Part shown: one piece after another, positions 7,425 to 15,145 of the stretch
How positions within the stretch are numbered: position 1 is the stretch's first letter
Layout: each line of letters opens with the position of its first letter
Assembly (NCBI RefSeq): GCF_900156475.1
Contig: NZ_FTNR01000002.1
Span: 186,001-250,000 of the forward strand
DNA length: 64,000 nt
Direction of reading: 5' to 3'
Source: Natronorubrum thiooxidans
Lineage (GTDB): Archaea > Halobacteriota > Halobacteria > Halobacteriales > Natrialbaceae
The notes under the pieces: generated by a model
Told to the model about the DNA's origin: nothing
Databases searched by the model: none
The model's input: the letters and a program-made list of their open reading frames with translations, nothing else
Made by a program: the position numbers and the translations under genes

Positions 7425-8786
7425 CTACCGAGATCCGTCGAGCGTCTCGAGGAACCGATCGAACGCCCCGCTTTCGGGATGGACGTGGACGTACGTACCG
7501 AGCGACTTGTACTCGGTCAGGCCATCGTGGTTGCCGTCGATGCCGTCTCCCCGAACAGTTTCGAAGGCGAAGCGAGCATCACCGTCGACGTCGGCACTCG
7601 AGTAGTGGAACTCGTGGCCCCGAATCGTCTCACCGGTGTTCGCGGTGAGCGCCCCCTCGAGAGCCTCGAGTTCGACGTGATCGAGCGCCTGATAGCGGTC
7701 GTGCATGGTCACGTCCGCCGGGAGGATGCCGGCCATCTCGCTTGTTTTGCCCTCCGCAGTCGTCAGCGACTGGCTCATAGCCATCAAGCCACCGCATTCG
7801 CCGAGTACCGGGAGTCCCTCGCTGGCCAACGTCCCGAGTTCGGCGAGCGTGCCGGCCGACTCGAGGTCGGCAGCGTGGAGTTCGGGGTAGCCACCCGGCA
7901 GATAGACGCCGTCACAGTCGGGGACGGGATCACCTGCGAGAGGCGAGAACGACACCAGTTCGGCCCGTTCGCGAAACCGCTCGAGGGTGGCCGGATAGCG
8001 AAAGCAGAAGGCGGCGTCGTCGGCGACAGCCACGGTGGCGTCGACCGGTTCGGGTTCGTCCTCGACTGCCGTTTCGGGGGCGACCGCCTCGCTCGCCACC
8101 GCAGCCAGCCGCTCGGCCGAAAGCGAGTCGGCGGCCTCCCGCAACGCCTCGCGTGGCAACGCAGCCTCCGCACCCATTTCGAGGCCGAGGTGTCGATCCG
8201 GGATCTCGAGGTCGTCGTTCGGCGGGATTCGACCGAAGTACTCGAGGTCCTCGGGCAGCGCGTCACGGATCCCCTGCTCGTGGCGGCCGCCGTGGGCGCG
8301 CTGGGCGACGATGCCGGCGACCTCGATCTCGCGGCCGATCGTCTCGGCGTAGCGCTGGAAGCCGAGCGCCGTCGCCGCGACGCTTTCCATCCCGGCTTTC
8401 GCGTCGACGACCAGCACGACCGGGAGGTCGAGGGCCTCGGCGACCATCGCCGTGCTCGAGCCGTCGCCGTCGTAGAGGCCCATCACACCCTCGACGACGC
8501 AGATATCGGGGGACGACGTCCCCCGGGCAGACGGGTGTGACCCGTCGACGTCGCCCTCGCCGCGGGCGTAGTTTCGCTGGAGACCGTCCTCGCCACAGAG
8601 CCACAGATCGAGCGTGCGGGAGGGGCGGCCGGCGATCGCCTCGTGGTGGCTCGGATCGATGAAATCCGGCCCCGCCTTCGCCGGCTGGACCTCGTGGCCG
8701 GCGTCCTCGAGGGCCTGAATAATTGCGAGCGTCGCGACCGTCTTCCCGACGCCGGAGCTGACGCCGCCGAGGACGAATCCGTTCAT
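7425..8786 (-). CDS. cbiA: CbiA, cobyrinate a,c-diamide synthase
   Basis: 453 residues. It performs ATP- and glutamine-dependent amidation of the a and c side chains of cobyrinate. The N-terminal dethiobiotin-synthetase-like domain has the P-loop GGVSSGVGKT (residues 6-15) and PAKAGPDFIDP. The C-terminal class I glutamine amidotransferase domain has YLPGGYPELHA, the nucleophile motif GECGGLMAM and the HEFHYS motif. The ATG pair at 8789/8786 begins the homology; the long upstream open frame is non-homologous and was rejected. Residues 80-90 contain an extra DGSHPSARGTSS loop. The gene is in line with the other minus-strand cobalamin genes but separated from cbiE by two plus-strand genes. Confidence 0.94.
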   Translation of the reverse strand: MNGFVLGGVSSGVGKTVATLAIIQALEDAGHEVQPAKAGPDFIDPSHHEAIAGRPSRTLDLWLCGEDGLQRNYARGEGDVDGSHPSARGTSSPDICVVEGVMGLYDGDGSSTAMVAEALDLPVVLVVDAKAGMESVAATALGFQRYAETIGREIEVAGIVAQRAHGGRHEQGIRDALPEDLEYFGRIPPNDDLEIPDRHLGLEMGAEAALPREALREAADSLSAERLAAVASEAVAPETAVEDEPEPVDATVAVADDAAFCFRYPATLERFRERAELVSFSPLAGDPVPDCDGVYLPGGYPELHAADLESAGTLAELGTLASEGLPVLGECGGLMAMSQSLTTAEGKTSEMAGILPADVTMHDRYQALDHVELEALEGALTANTGETIRGHEFHYSSADVDGDARFAFETVRGDGIDGNHDGLTEYKSLGTYVHVHPESGAFDRFLETLDGSR

Positions 8787-8886
8787 CATTGTACTTTCAT
8801 TTGGACAACTCAACTTGAATCCGTCGGTGAGGAGGGGGCCGGGCAACCGAAACGAACGTGAAGATCGTACGCGTTCGACCGATCGT

Positions 8887-9447
8887 ATGAGTGAAACGGA
8901 AGCGGGGCCGTCCACGATCGCTGCGCTGAAAGAACGCGCTGGCGTGGTCAACGCCCTGCTCGATGGCACGCAGACGGTCCTCGTTCGCCACCCCACGCTC
9001 GACCCGGGCACGATCGACGACCAATTCGTCCTCTATCCGGCCTACAGCCATCAGGACCCTGATCGATACCAGTCTCGACACGAGCACTACTACCACCACG
9101 CGAGCGCCAAACCCGACGCCGGCGTGCCGATTCGCGCCGTCGCCGACGTTCGCGAGGAGTACACCGTCTCGAGCGACGACCTCGCGTCTCTCGCGCGCCA
9201 CTACGTCTACACGCCCGATGGCCTGCGCGACAAGTACGACCCGGCCGACGACCTGCGCGTACTGTTGCTTCGAGTCCACGAACTCGGGTCACCGACACTC
9301 ATCGAGGAACGGGGCAACTATCGCGGCTGTCGCGCCTGGATCGAACTGGACGCGGACGTCAATGTCGACCCCGAGTCGGCGACGCCCGTCCTCGATGAAG
9401 CGGCGTTCGCCGAACGTCGGGCGGCGGTTCGGGACGCGCTCGAGTGA
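8887..9447 (+). CDS. DUF1802 family protein
   Basis: 187 residues, soluble, acidic. Recognisable DUF1802 features are TVLVRHPTLDPG near the N-terminus, FVLYPAYSHQDPDRY at about 47-61, and the C-terminal HELGSPTLIEERGNYRGCRAW. The biochemical role of the family is unknown. The ATG at 8887 begins the conserved region; an in-frame upstream ATG at 8815 adds a basic non-homologous stretch. It interrupts the cobalamin genes on the opposite strand, divergent from cbiA with about 100 bp between the starts. Confidence 0.85.
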   Translation: MSETEAGPSTIAALKERAGVVNALLDGTQTVLVRHPTLDPGTIDDQFVLYPAYSHQDPDRYQSRHEHYYHHASAKPDAGVPIRAVADVREEYTVSSDDLASLARHYVYTPDGLRDKYDPADDLRVLLLRVHELGSPTLIEERGNYRGCRAWIELDADVNVDPESATPVLDEAAFAERRAAVRDALE

Positions 9448-9513
9448 CAGCTATCCGATAGATAACCGACGAGTTTAACCGATCGAATCGGGTACGACCG
9501 GTTCCCGATTTCC

Positions 9514-9681
9514 ATGACTGACGAAACCGAGTCCCAGATCGAACACCACCTTCGAGAAGCGCTTCGACACCTCAACGAGGCCCAGGACGGCGACCTCCGG
9601 AAGACGAACGCGATCGCGCTCGAGCAGGTCTCGAATACGGTCTCGATGGTGCTTCGCGAGCACAGCGAAGACGGCGAGTGA
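9514..9681 (+). CDS. 55-residue acidic helical protein
   Basis: Reading from the ATG at 9514 to TGA at 9679-9681 gives 55 residues, strongly acidic, with helix-forming repeats (HHLREALRHLNEAQ at about 11-24, then EQVSNTVSMVLREH). No cysteines and no membrane segment. It starts 66 nt after the DUF1802 gene in the same direction and ends 3 nt before the convergent cbiE stop. Codon usage and composition look haloarchaeal. Function unknown. Confidence 0.6.
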   Translation: MTDETESQIEHHLREALRHLNEAQDGDLRKTNAIALEQVSNTVSMVLREHSEDGE

Positions 9682-9684
9682 TAG

Positions 9685-10476
9685 TTAGACCGGCTGTCGT
9701 ACCGCGAGGACGATCAGGTCGGAAAACGGCGTCTCTTCTTTCCCGCTGCCGCCAGCGTGCTCGGAGAGCTCCGCGAGCGTAAAGCGGTGGATCTGCTCGT
9801 CCTCGTGGGTTAGCTTCTCGCACACCAGCGCCTCGAGATCCGGTTCGGCTCCCTGCTCGAGTAGGAAGTCGGCGATATCGCCGGGCATCCGGTCGTACGG
9901 CCGGGGGAGTACGAGCAGGTGTCGTTCGTCGTCTGTAACGGCAGCAGCGAGCCGGTCCATGTCCGCCTCGAGGTCGCCGCTTTTGTGCAGCGTGACGAAC
10001 TCGGTGTCCTCCATCGGTGTCCGGGCGCGGCTCGCAGCCATTTGAATCGAGGAGATGCCGGGAATCACGCGAGTCGGAACGTCGGAGGCTACGCGTTCCA
10101 CCGCATCCTGAACCTTCCCGACGAACTGATACCCCGAGTGGTTGGGGTCGCCCATCGCGACGGCCGTTCCCGACTCGCCGTCGGCGACCCGGTCGGCGAA
10201 TTCCTCGAGGGCCTCGGCTTCGTCCTTGTAGCCACAGGTCAACAGGTCGGCGTCGGTCAGATCCTCAACGAACTCGACGACCGTGGTGAAGCCGACGACG
10301 ACGTCGGCCTCGTGGATCGCGCGTTCGCCTCGCGGCGTGAGATACTCCTGATTGCCCGGCCCGACGCCGACGGCGTAGACTGGGTCGTCAGTCGCCTCAT
10401 TGACATCTGGCTCCGCCGCTGCCGCGGCGAACGTCGCCGGATCCGGCCCCGACTCGAGGTCGTACTCGTCGCTCAT
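9685..10476 (-). CDS. cbiE: CbiE, cobalt-precorrin-7 C5-methyltransferase
   Basis: 263 residues. A tetrapyrrole methylase with YAVGVGPGNQEYLTPRG at about 33-48, VAMGDPNHSGYQF and RVIPGISSIQMAASR, the last typical of CbiE/the N-terminal half of CobL. It methylates C5 after CbiT has acted on C15. The first 30 residues are an acidic Ala-rich extension. Its ATG overlaps the cbiC stop as ATGA, giving a cobN-cbiC-cbiE coupled unit. It is encoded apart from cbiT. Confidence 0.94.
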   Translation of the reverse strand: MSDEYDLESGPDPATFAAAAAEPDVNEATDDPVYAVGVGPGNQEYLTPRGERAIHEADVVVGFTTVVEFVEDLTDADLLTCGYKDEAEALEEFADRVADGESGTAVAMGDPNHSGYQFVGKVQDAVERVASDVPTRVIPGISSIQMAASRARTPMEDTEFVTLHKSGDLEADMDRLAAAVTDDERHLLVLPRPYDRMPGDIADFLLEQGAEPDLEALVCEKLTHEDEQIHRFTLAELSEHAGGSGKEETPFSDLIVLAVRQPV

Positions 10477-11231
10477 TGCTCGCCCTCGTCGTCGGTCGCC
10501 GCTGCTCGAGTCTCGGCGTCGAACTCCAACTCGAGATCGCCAGTCCGGACGTCTTTCGCGACGTGGATCAGTTCGTTCGTCAGCGCGGCCGCGAGGCCAC
10601 TGCCACCGCGACGGCCGACGTTGGTGATCGCTGGCACGTCGTAGGTCTCGCTGACCTCGCGGATGCGCTGGCGGCTCTCCTCGGCTTTGACGAAGCCGAC
10701 GGGGGTCGCGACGATCGCGGCGGGGCGTGTGCCGTTTTCGATACAGTCTGCAAGCGCGAACGCGGCCGTCGGGGCGTTACCGATCACGGCGATCGAACCG
10801 TCGTAGACACCCTGCTTGTCGAGTTCGAGCACCGAGGCTGCGGTTCGGGTCATACCCGTCTCCTTGGCCAGTTCGGCCCCGTTGCCGATCGCCTTGCGCT
10901 TCTCGCAGTTGTGGCCGCGGCCGGTGATCCCGGCTTTCGACATCGTGATATCGGTGACGATGGTCGCCTCCTCGAGGACGGCCCGCGCGCCGGCCCGGAC
11001 GGGGGCGTCCTCGTCGTCGCCCACGTCGTCGCCACCGGTAAACTCGATCAGGTGCTGGAACTCGATGTCGCCCATCGAGTGGACCGACTTCTGCCGGATA
11101 CGATCCGCAAGCGTCTCGTCCGGCACGAACTGCCGGACGATATCCATACTCGTCTCCGCGATATCCATCGCGTTCTGGGTCGTCGCACCCAGATCGGCGT
11201 ACTCGTCTTCAAACTCCGATTGCTCAGTCAT
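10473..11231 (-). CDS. cbiC: CbiC, cobalt-precorrin-8 methylmutase
   Basis: 252 residues. It shifts the C11 methyl group to C12, giving cobyrinate. Family motifs include RIRQKSVHSMGDIEF with the catalytic His at about residue 51, TDITMSKAGI, AIGNAPTAAFAL, and ATPVGFVKAEESR, ending with TNVGRRGGSGLAAA. An N-terminal 20 residues and an acidic C-terminal tail are lineage-specific. The ATG lies inside the cobN 3' end with an 8-nt overlap; the stop overlaps cbiE. Confidence 0.95.
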   Translation of the reverse strand: MTEQSEFEDEYADLGATTQNAMDIAETSMDIVRQFVPDETLADRIRQKSVHSMGDIEFQHLIEFTGGDDVGDDEDAPVRAGARAVLEEATIVTDITMSKAGITGRGHNCEKRKAIGNGAELAKETGMTRTAASVLELDKQGVYDGSIAVIGNAPTAAFALADCIENGTRPAAIVATPVGFVKAEESRQRIREVSETYDVPAITNVGRRGGSGLAAALTNELIHVAKDVRTGDLELEFDAETRAAATDDEGEQ

Positions 11232-14200
11232 CGTTGGTCACCTCCATCGCCGAGTTGGTCGTTCGTGCCTCGAGGTCACCCTCGACCTCGAGGTTCAGAT
11301 CGCGCAGTCGGTCGACCGTCTCGTCGTCGGCGTCCCAGAGATCTCGTTCGATGGCCTCGAGTAAGGTGTCCGTGATCGACTCGAGTGCCCATGGGTTCAC
11401 CTCGCGCATCCAGTCCTGTCGATCCTCGTCGAAGGCGAATTTTCCGGCGACCGCCTCCCAGAGCGTGTCGCTGACGACGCCGGTCGTGGCGTCCCAGCCC
11501 AGCGTCACGTCGACGGTCGTCGAGAGATCGCCTGCGCCCTTGTAGCCGTGTTCTTCCATCGACTCGAGCCAGTCGGGGTTGAGCACGCGGGCACGCATCG
11601 CCTTGCGAACTTTCTCCTCGTTCGTGTAGACCGAGACGTTGTCTGGATCAGAGGAGTCTCCCACGTAGGAGGCGGGTTCCTCACCCGAAATCTCCGACAC
11701 TGCAGAGATGAACCCGCCGTGGAAGGCGTACCAGTCCGAGGAGTCGAACTCGTCCTGTTCCATCGTGTCCTCGAGTTTGACCGTCGCGTCGACACTCGAG
11801 AGTCGCCGTTCGAACGCGTCGTGGGCGTCCGACACGCGGCCGCGCGACCCCATCGCGTAGCCGCCCCACTGGACGTAGACGCTCGCAAGATCCGAACGGT
11901 CGTCCCAGTTGCCCTCGTCGACGGCCTTGTTCGTGCCGGCCCCGTAGCCGCCGGGTTTCGTCGTGAAGACGCGGTGTTTCGCCGCTTTTCGGGCCGCTTT
12001 CTCGTCCAGCCCGTCGTCCTCGAGGTCGGCTTGCTCTTCCTCGACGTGTTTCTTCACGTAGTTCATCTCGTGCGATTCGTCGAGATCGACGACTGCGTCG
12101 ACGGCGTCGTGGATAACACCCGCCGCGGCAGGGAACGCATCCCGGAACAGCCCGGAGACGCGCGTGGTAACGTCGATCCTAGGTCGGTCGAGCTCCTCGA
12201 GTGAGATCGGCTCAACGTCGTCGATGCGACCGGCGTCAGTCCACTGGGGTTCAACACCCATCATCGCGAGCACCTGCGCGATCGTCTCACCGCGGGTGCG
12301 TACCGTGGGGGTCCCCCATGCCACGACGCCGATCTCCTCGGGGTACTCGTCGTTTTCGCTGTAGTGGCGCTCGAGGACGCCTTCGGCGACCTCGCTTCCG
12401 ACCTGCCAGGCGGCCTTCGCCGGCACCTTGCGCGGATCAAGCGTGTAGAAGTTCCGCGCAGTCGGCAGCAAGTCGACGCCGCCACGAGTCGGCGCGCCGG
12501 AACCGCCCGGCGGGACGTACTCACCCGAGAGTGCGTCCGCAGTTCTCGGGATCTCGTCTTCGGCCCCCTGTACGCGGGGCTGGGCCTCCTCACAGATGTA
12601 CGCGAGCGCCTTCCGGAGGTCGTCGTGTGCTCCTGGCTTTGCCCGCGCATCGCCGATCGTCTCGAGGTCGACGATCAGGAGATTGATGTTGACCTCATCG
12701 TCGGGGCCGCCCTCTAACTCCGAGACGGGGACGTCGAACTCGTTCGCCGCGAGCGTCTCGATCAGGTCGACGCTGGTCTCGTAGACGATGTCGGCGGCCT
12801 CGGCGTACGTCATGCCGAGCGCGTCGTCGTACGTTCCCGGCGACTCGAGCATCGTCTCGTAGTCGACACCCAGCGCACCCGCCACGCTCTCGCGCAGACT
12901 CGGCGCACCGGGGTTCTCGAGGCGGGTCAGCGCGACGAGATACTCGGTCAGCCGCTCACCTTCTGGCGGCTCGGACATCGTGTGCAGCCCCAGCCGGATC
13001 TGGGTCGTTTTGACGTCGGTGAGATACTCGTGAATCCGTTCGACGAGGTCGTCAATTTCGAGATCCTCGCCCTCGATAGCTCCCTCCGCCAACGTCGAAC
13101 CTGCTTCCTCAGGGCCGCGAACATCGGCCTTCTCATCAATTGTGCCCGCAACGCCGAGTTCGACCGCGAGATCCAGCTCCTCGACTTTCTCGCGCATGAG
13201 CTCCTCGAGGTGCTCGCCGTCGTCGGCGCGGGCGTCTTCCATCCCAGCCTCTCGGTACTGGTTCGCGAGTTCCTCGAGTTCGGAGAGTTCGTCGTACGTG
13301 CCGGCGTTTCGCATGACTGGCGTCAGATAGTCGACAATGGCGGCGTACGAGCGCCGCTTGGCCTGGGTCCCCTCGCCGGGGTTGTTGACGATGTAGGGGT
13401 AGACGTTCGGAATGTCGTCGATCAGCTGATCCGGTGCGCTCGCGCCGTTGAGCCCGACCGTTTTGCCGGGGAGCCACTCGAGGCTGCCGTGGGTGCCCAG
13501 ATGGACGACCCCGTCGGCCTCGAACTCGTTTCGGAGCCAGCCGTAGAAGGCGTAGTAATCGTGGGGTGGCTGCAAGTCCGAGTCGTGGTAGACTTTCGAA
13601 GGGTCCATCCCGAACCCACGCGGGGGCTGGACGGTGACGAGCACGTTGCCGAACTCGACGCCCGGAATCGCAAAGGGCCGGTCCGGAACGTCACCCCACT
13701 CCTCGAGAATGTTCTCCTGAAATCGCTCGTCGGCGTCTGCGAACCACTGCGCGTAGGTGTCCGAGGGAACGACGTCGACCGACAGGTCCCGGACGTCCTC
13801 CGGGGCGACCCAGCGGTCCTCGAGAGTGAGCTGGGCGGTCAGTTTTTCGACGAGCGTCTGGCCGTCCTCGGGCATATCGCCGCCTAACTCGTACCCTCGA
13901 GCCTCGAGTTCTGCGAGCAGGTTGACGGTCGACTCCGGCGAATCGAGCCCGAACGCGGTCCCGATCCCGTCGTCACTCGGCGGATAGTTGTGGAGGACGA
14001 CAGCGATCTGTTTGTCCTCGTTCGGCGTGTGTCGGAGTTGCGCCCAGTTGACTGCCAGCCGGGTCGCGTGGTCGACACGATCATCGATCGGGTAGTGGTG
14101 TTTCGGCGCGCTACCGATGCCGGCCTCGTCGTCGGTGCGCTCTTTGCCCGAGATGGGGTGCGTAATGACGTTCCCGTCGAACTCCGGCAGCGCCACGGAG

Positions 14201-15111
14201 AGGGCGAGTTCGAAGCCCATCACACCCGTGTCGCTGGATTCGTACCGCGAGCGCGAGCGCATCGTGGTGACCGTCTGGAGGACGGGAACGCCCAGCCGGT
14301 CGAGGAAGACGTCCTCAGCACTCGAGCCCTCATCGCTGGCGCTGCGGCCGCGCTCGTCCATCGAGAGCGAGAACATAAACGAAGAGAGCACGGCGTCGAC
14401 GATCGGCTCGCCCGCGTCGTCTAGCAGCCACGTGTCGGTCACCCACTCGGCGTCTTCCTGTTCATCAGTGTCCGTCGCCGGGTTACAAAAAATCGGCAAC
14501 GCGTTTGCACCCTGTTCCTCGAGCGCCCGGACCTGCGCGTCGACGTAGCGGGTGTTCTCGTGGGTCCAGTGGGATTCGTAGAACCAGACCGCGACCGTCG
14601 GCTTGTCGGGGTCGTGGGTCTCGAGCAGGCCCTCGTACTCGATCCCCGGATGGTCGGGGTGGTAGACGCCCTCAGTGGGGAGGGCCGTCGGCTCGTCGTA
14701 GTCGACGTCGCGGCCTTCGTACTCGGCGACGAGGAAGCGACACAGATTCGCCGTGTTGATCGTTCCCCCCTTCTCGAGATACTCGTAGGCGCGGTCGCGA
14801 TGGGCCGCACTGACCGTCGTGTCCTCGACGGCGTAGGCGTCGCCGGTCGCCTTGACGATCAGGGGGACCCCCGCCTCCTCGAGTGCGCCCGTCGCGTAGT
14901 CGTAGCCCGGCATGCTGTCTTCGGCCCCGTGCAGCCAGAAAATCGCTGCTGTGGCGTCGCGCAATTCCTCGACGAACTCCTCGATGTCGGCCTCGCTTTC
15001 GAGGTCGCTTTCCGAGCGAACGACCAGCTCGACGTCCTCGAGACGCTCGGCGGCCCGTCCGATCGAGCCGAGTTCGTTCTCCGTCGCGGTGTAGATCCCG
15101 ATCCGTGTCAT
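11224..15111 (-). CDS. cobN: CobN, large subunit of cobalt chelatase
   Basis: 1295 residues, the CobN/BchH/magnesium-chelatase H family. Family segments seen are VAVWFYESHWTHEN near 175, the HNYPPSDDGIG motif at about 380, a VHLGTHGSLEWLPGKTVGLN segment near 550, and RTRGETIAQVLAMMGVEP near 950. The H subunit binds the tetrapyrrole and metal while an AAA+ partner hydrolyses ATP; the divergent chlID is the likely partner. Several internal regions are very acidic, as in other haloarchaeal proteins. It heads the cobN-cbiC-cbiE unit; the ATG is at 15111, 34 bp from the chlID ATG. Coexistence with cobalt-early methylases is discussed as a finding. Confidence 0.95.
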   Translation of the reverse strand: MTRIGIYTATENELGSIGRAAERLEDVELVVRSESDLESEADIEEFVEELRDATAAIFWLHGAEDSMPGYDYATGALEEAGVPLIVKATGDAYAVEDTTVSAAHRDRAYEYLEKGGTINTANLCRFLVAEYEGRDVDYDEPTALPTEGVYHPDHPGIEYEGLLETHDPDKPTVAVWFYESHWTHENTRYVDAQVRALEEQGANALPIFCNPATDTDEQEDAEWVTDTWLLDDAGEPIVDAVLSSFMFSLSMDERGRSASDEGSSAEDVFLDRLGVPVLQTVTTMRSRSRYESSDTGVMGFELALSVALPEFDGNVITHPISGKERTDDEAGIGSAPKHHYPIDDRVDHATRLAVNWAQLRHTPNEDKQIAVVLHNYPPSDDGIGTAFGLDSPESTVNLLAELEARGYELGGDMPEDGQTLVEKLTAQLTLEDRWVAPEDVRDLSVDVVPSDTYAQWFADADERFQENILEEWGDVPDRPFAIPGVEFGNVLVTVQPPRGFGMDPSKVYHDSDLQPPHDYYAFYGWLRNEFEADGVVHLGTHGSLEWLPGKTVGLNGASAPDQLIDDIPNVYPYIVNNPGEGTQAKRRSYAAIVDYLTPVMRNAGTYDELSELEELANQYREAGMEDARADDGEHLEELMREKVEELDLAVELGVAGTIDEKADVRGPEEAGSTLAEGAIEGEDLEIDDLVERIHEYLTDVKTTQIRLGLHTMSEPPEGERLTEYLVALTRLENPGAPSLRESVAGALGVDYETMLESPGTYDDALGMTYAEAADIVYETSVDLIETLAANEFDVPVSELEGGPDDEVNINLLIVDLETIGDARAKPGAHDDLRKALAYICEEAQPRVQGAEDEIPRTADALSGEYVPPGGSGAPTRGGVDLLPTARNFYTLDPRKVPAKAAWQVGSEVAEGVLERHYSENDEYPEEIGVVAWGTPTVRTRGETIAQVLAMMGVEPQWTDAGRIDDVEPISLEELDRPRIDVTTRVSGLFRDAFPAAAGVIHDAVDAVVDLDESHEMNYVKKHVEEEQADLEDDGLDEKAARKAAKHRVFTTKPGGYGAGTNKAVDEGNWDDRSDLASVYVQWGGYAMGSRGRVSDAHDAFERRLSSVDATVKLEDTMEQDEFDSSDWYAFHGGFISAVSEISGEEPASYVGDSSDPDNVSVYTNEEKVRKAMRARVLNPDWLESMEEHGYKGAGDLSTTVDVTLGWDATTGVVSDTLWEAVAGKFAFDEDRQDWMREVNPWALESITDTLLEAIERDLWDADDETVDRLRDLNLEVEGDLEARTTNSAMEVTNDD

Positions 15112-15145
15112 CGCGTTTTTAAACCTCTATTGTATTAGCGCAAGT
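15112..15145. promoter_or_regulatory. 34-bp divergent cobN/chlID promoter region
   Basis: Only 34 bp separate two divergent ATGs. A TTTTTAAA box (15116-15123) is centred about 27 nt upstream of the chlID ATG, the standard position for a leaderless haloarchaeal promoter. For cobN an AT-rich segment read on the minus strand (about 15128-15136) lies about 20-24 nt upstream. Both promoters must therefore overlap each other's start region. Confidence 0.6.
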
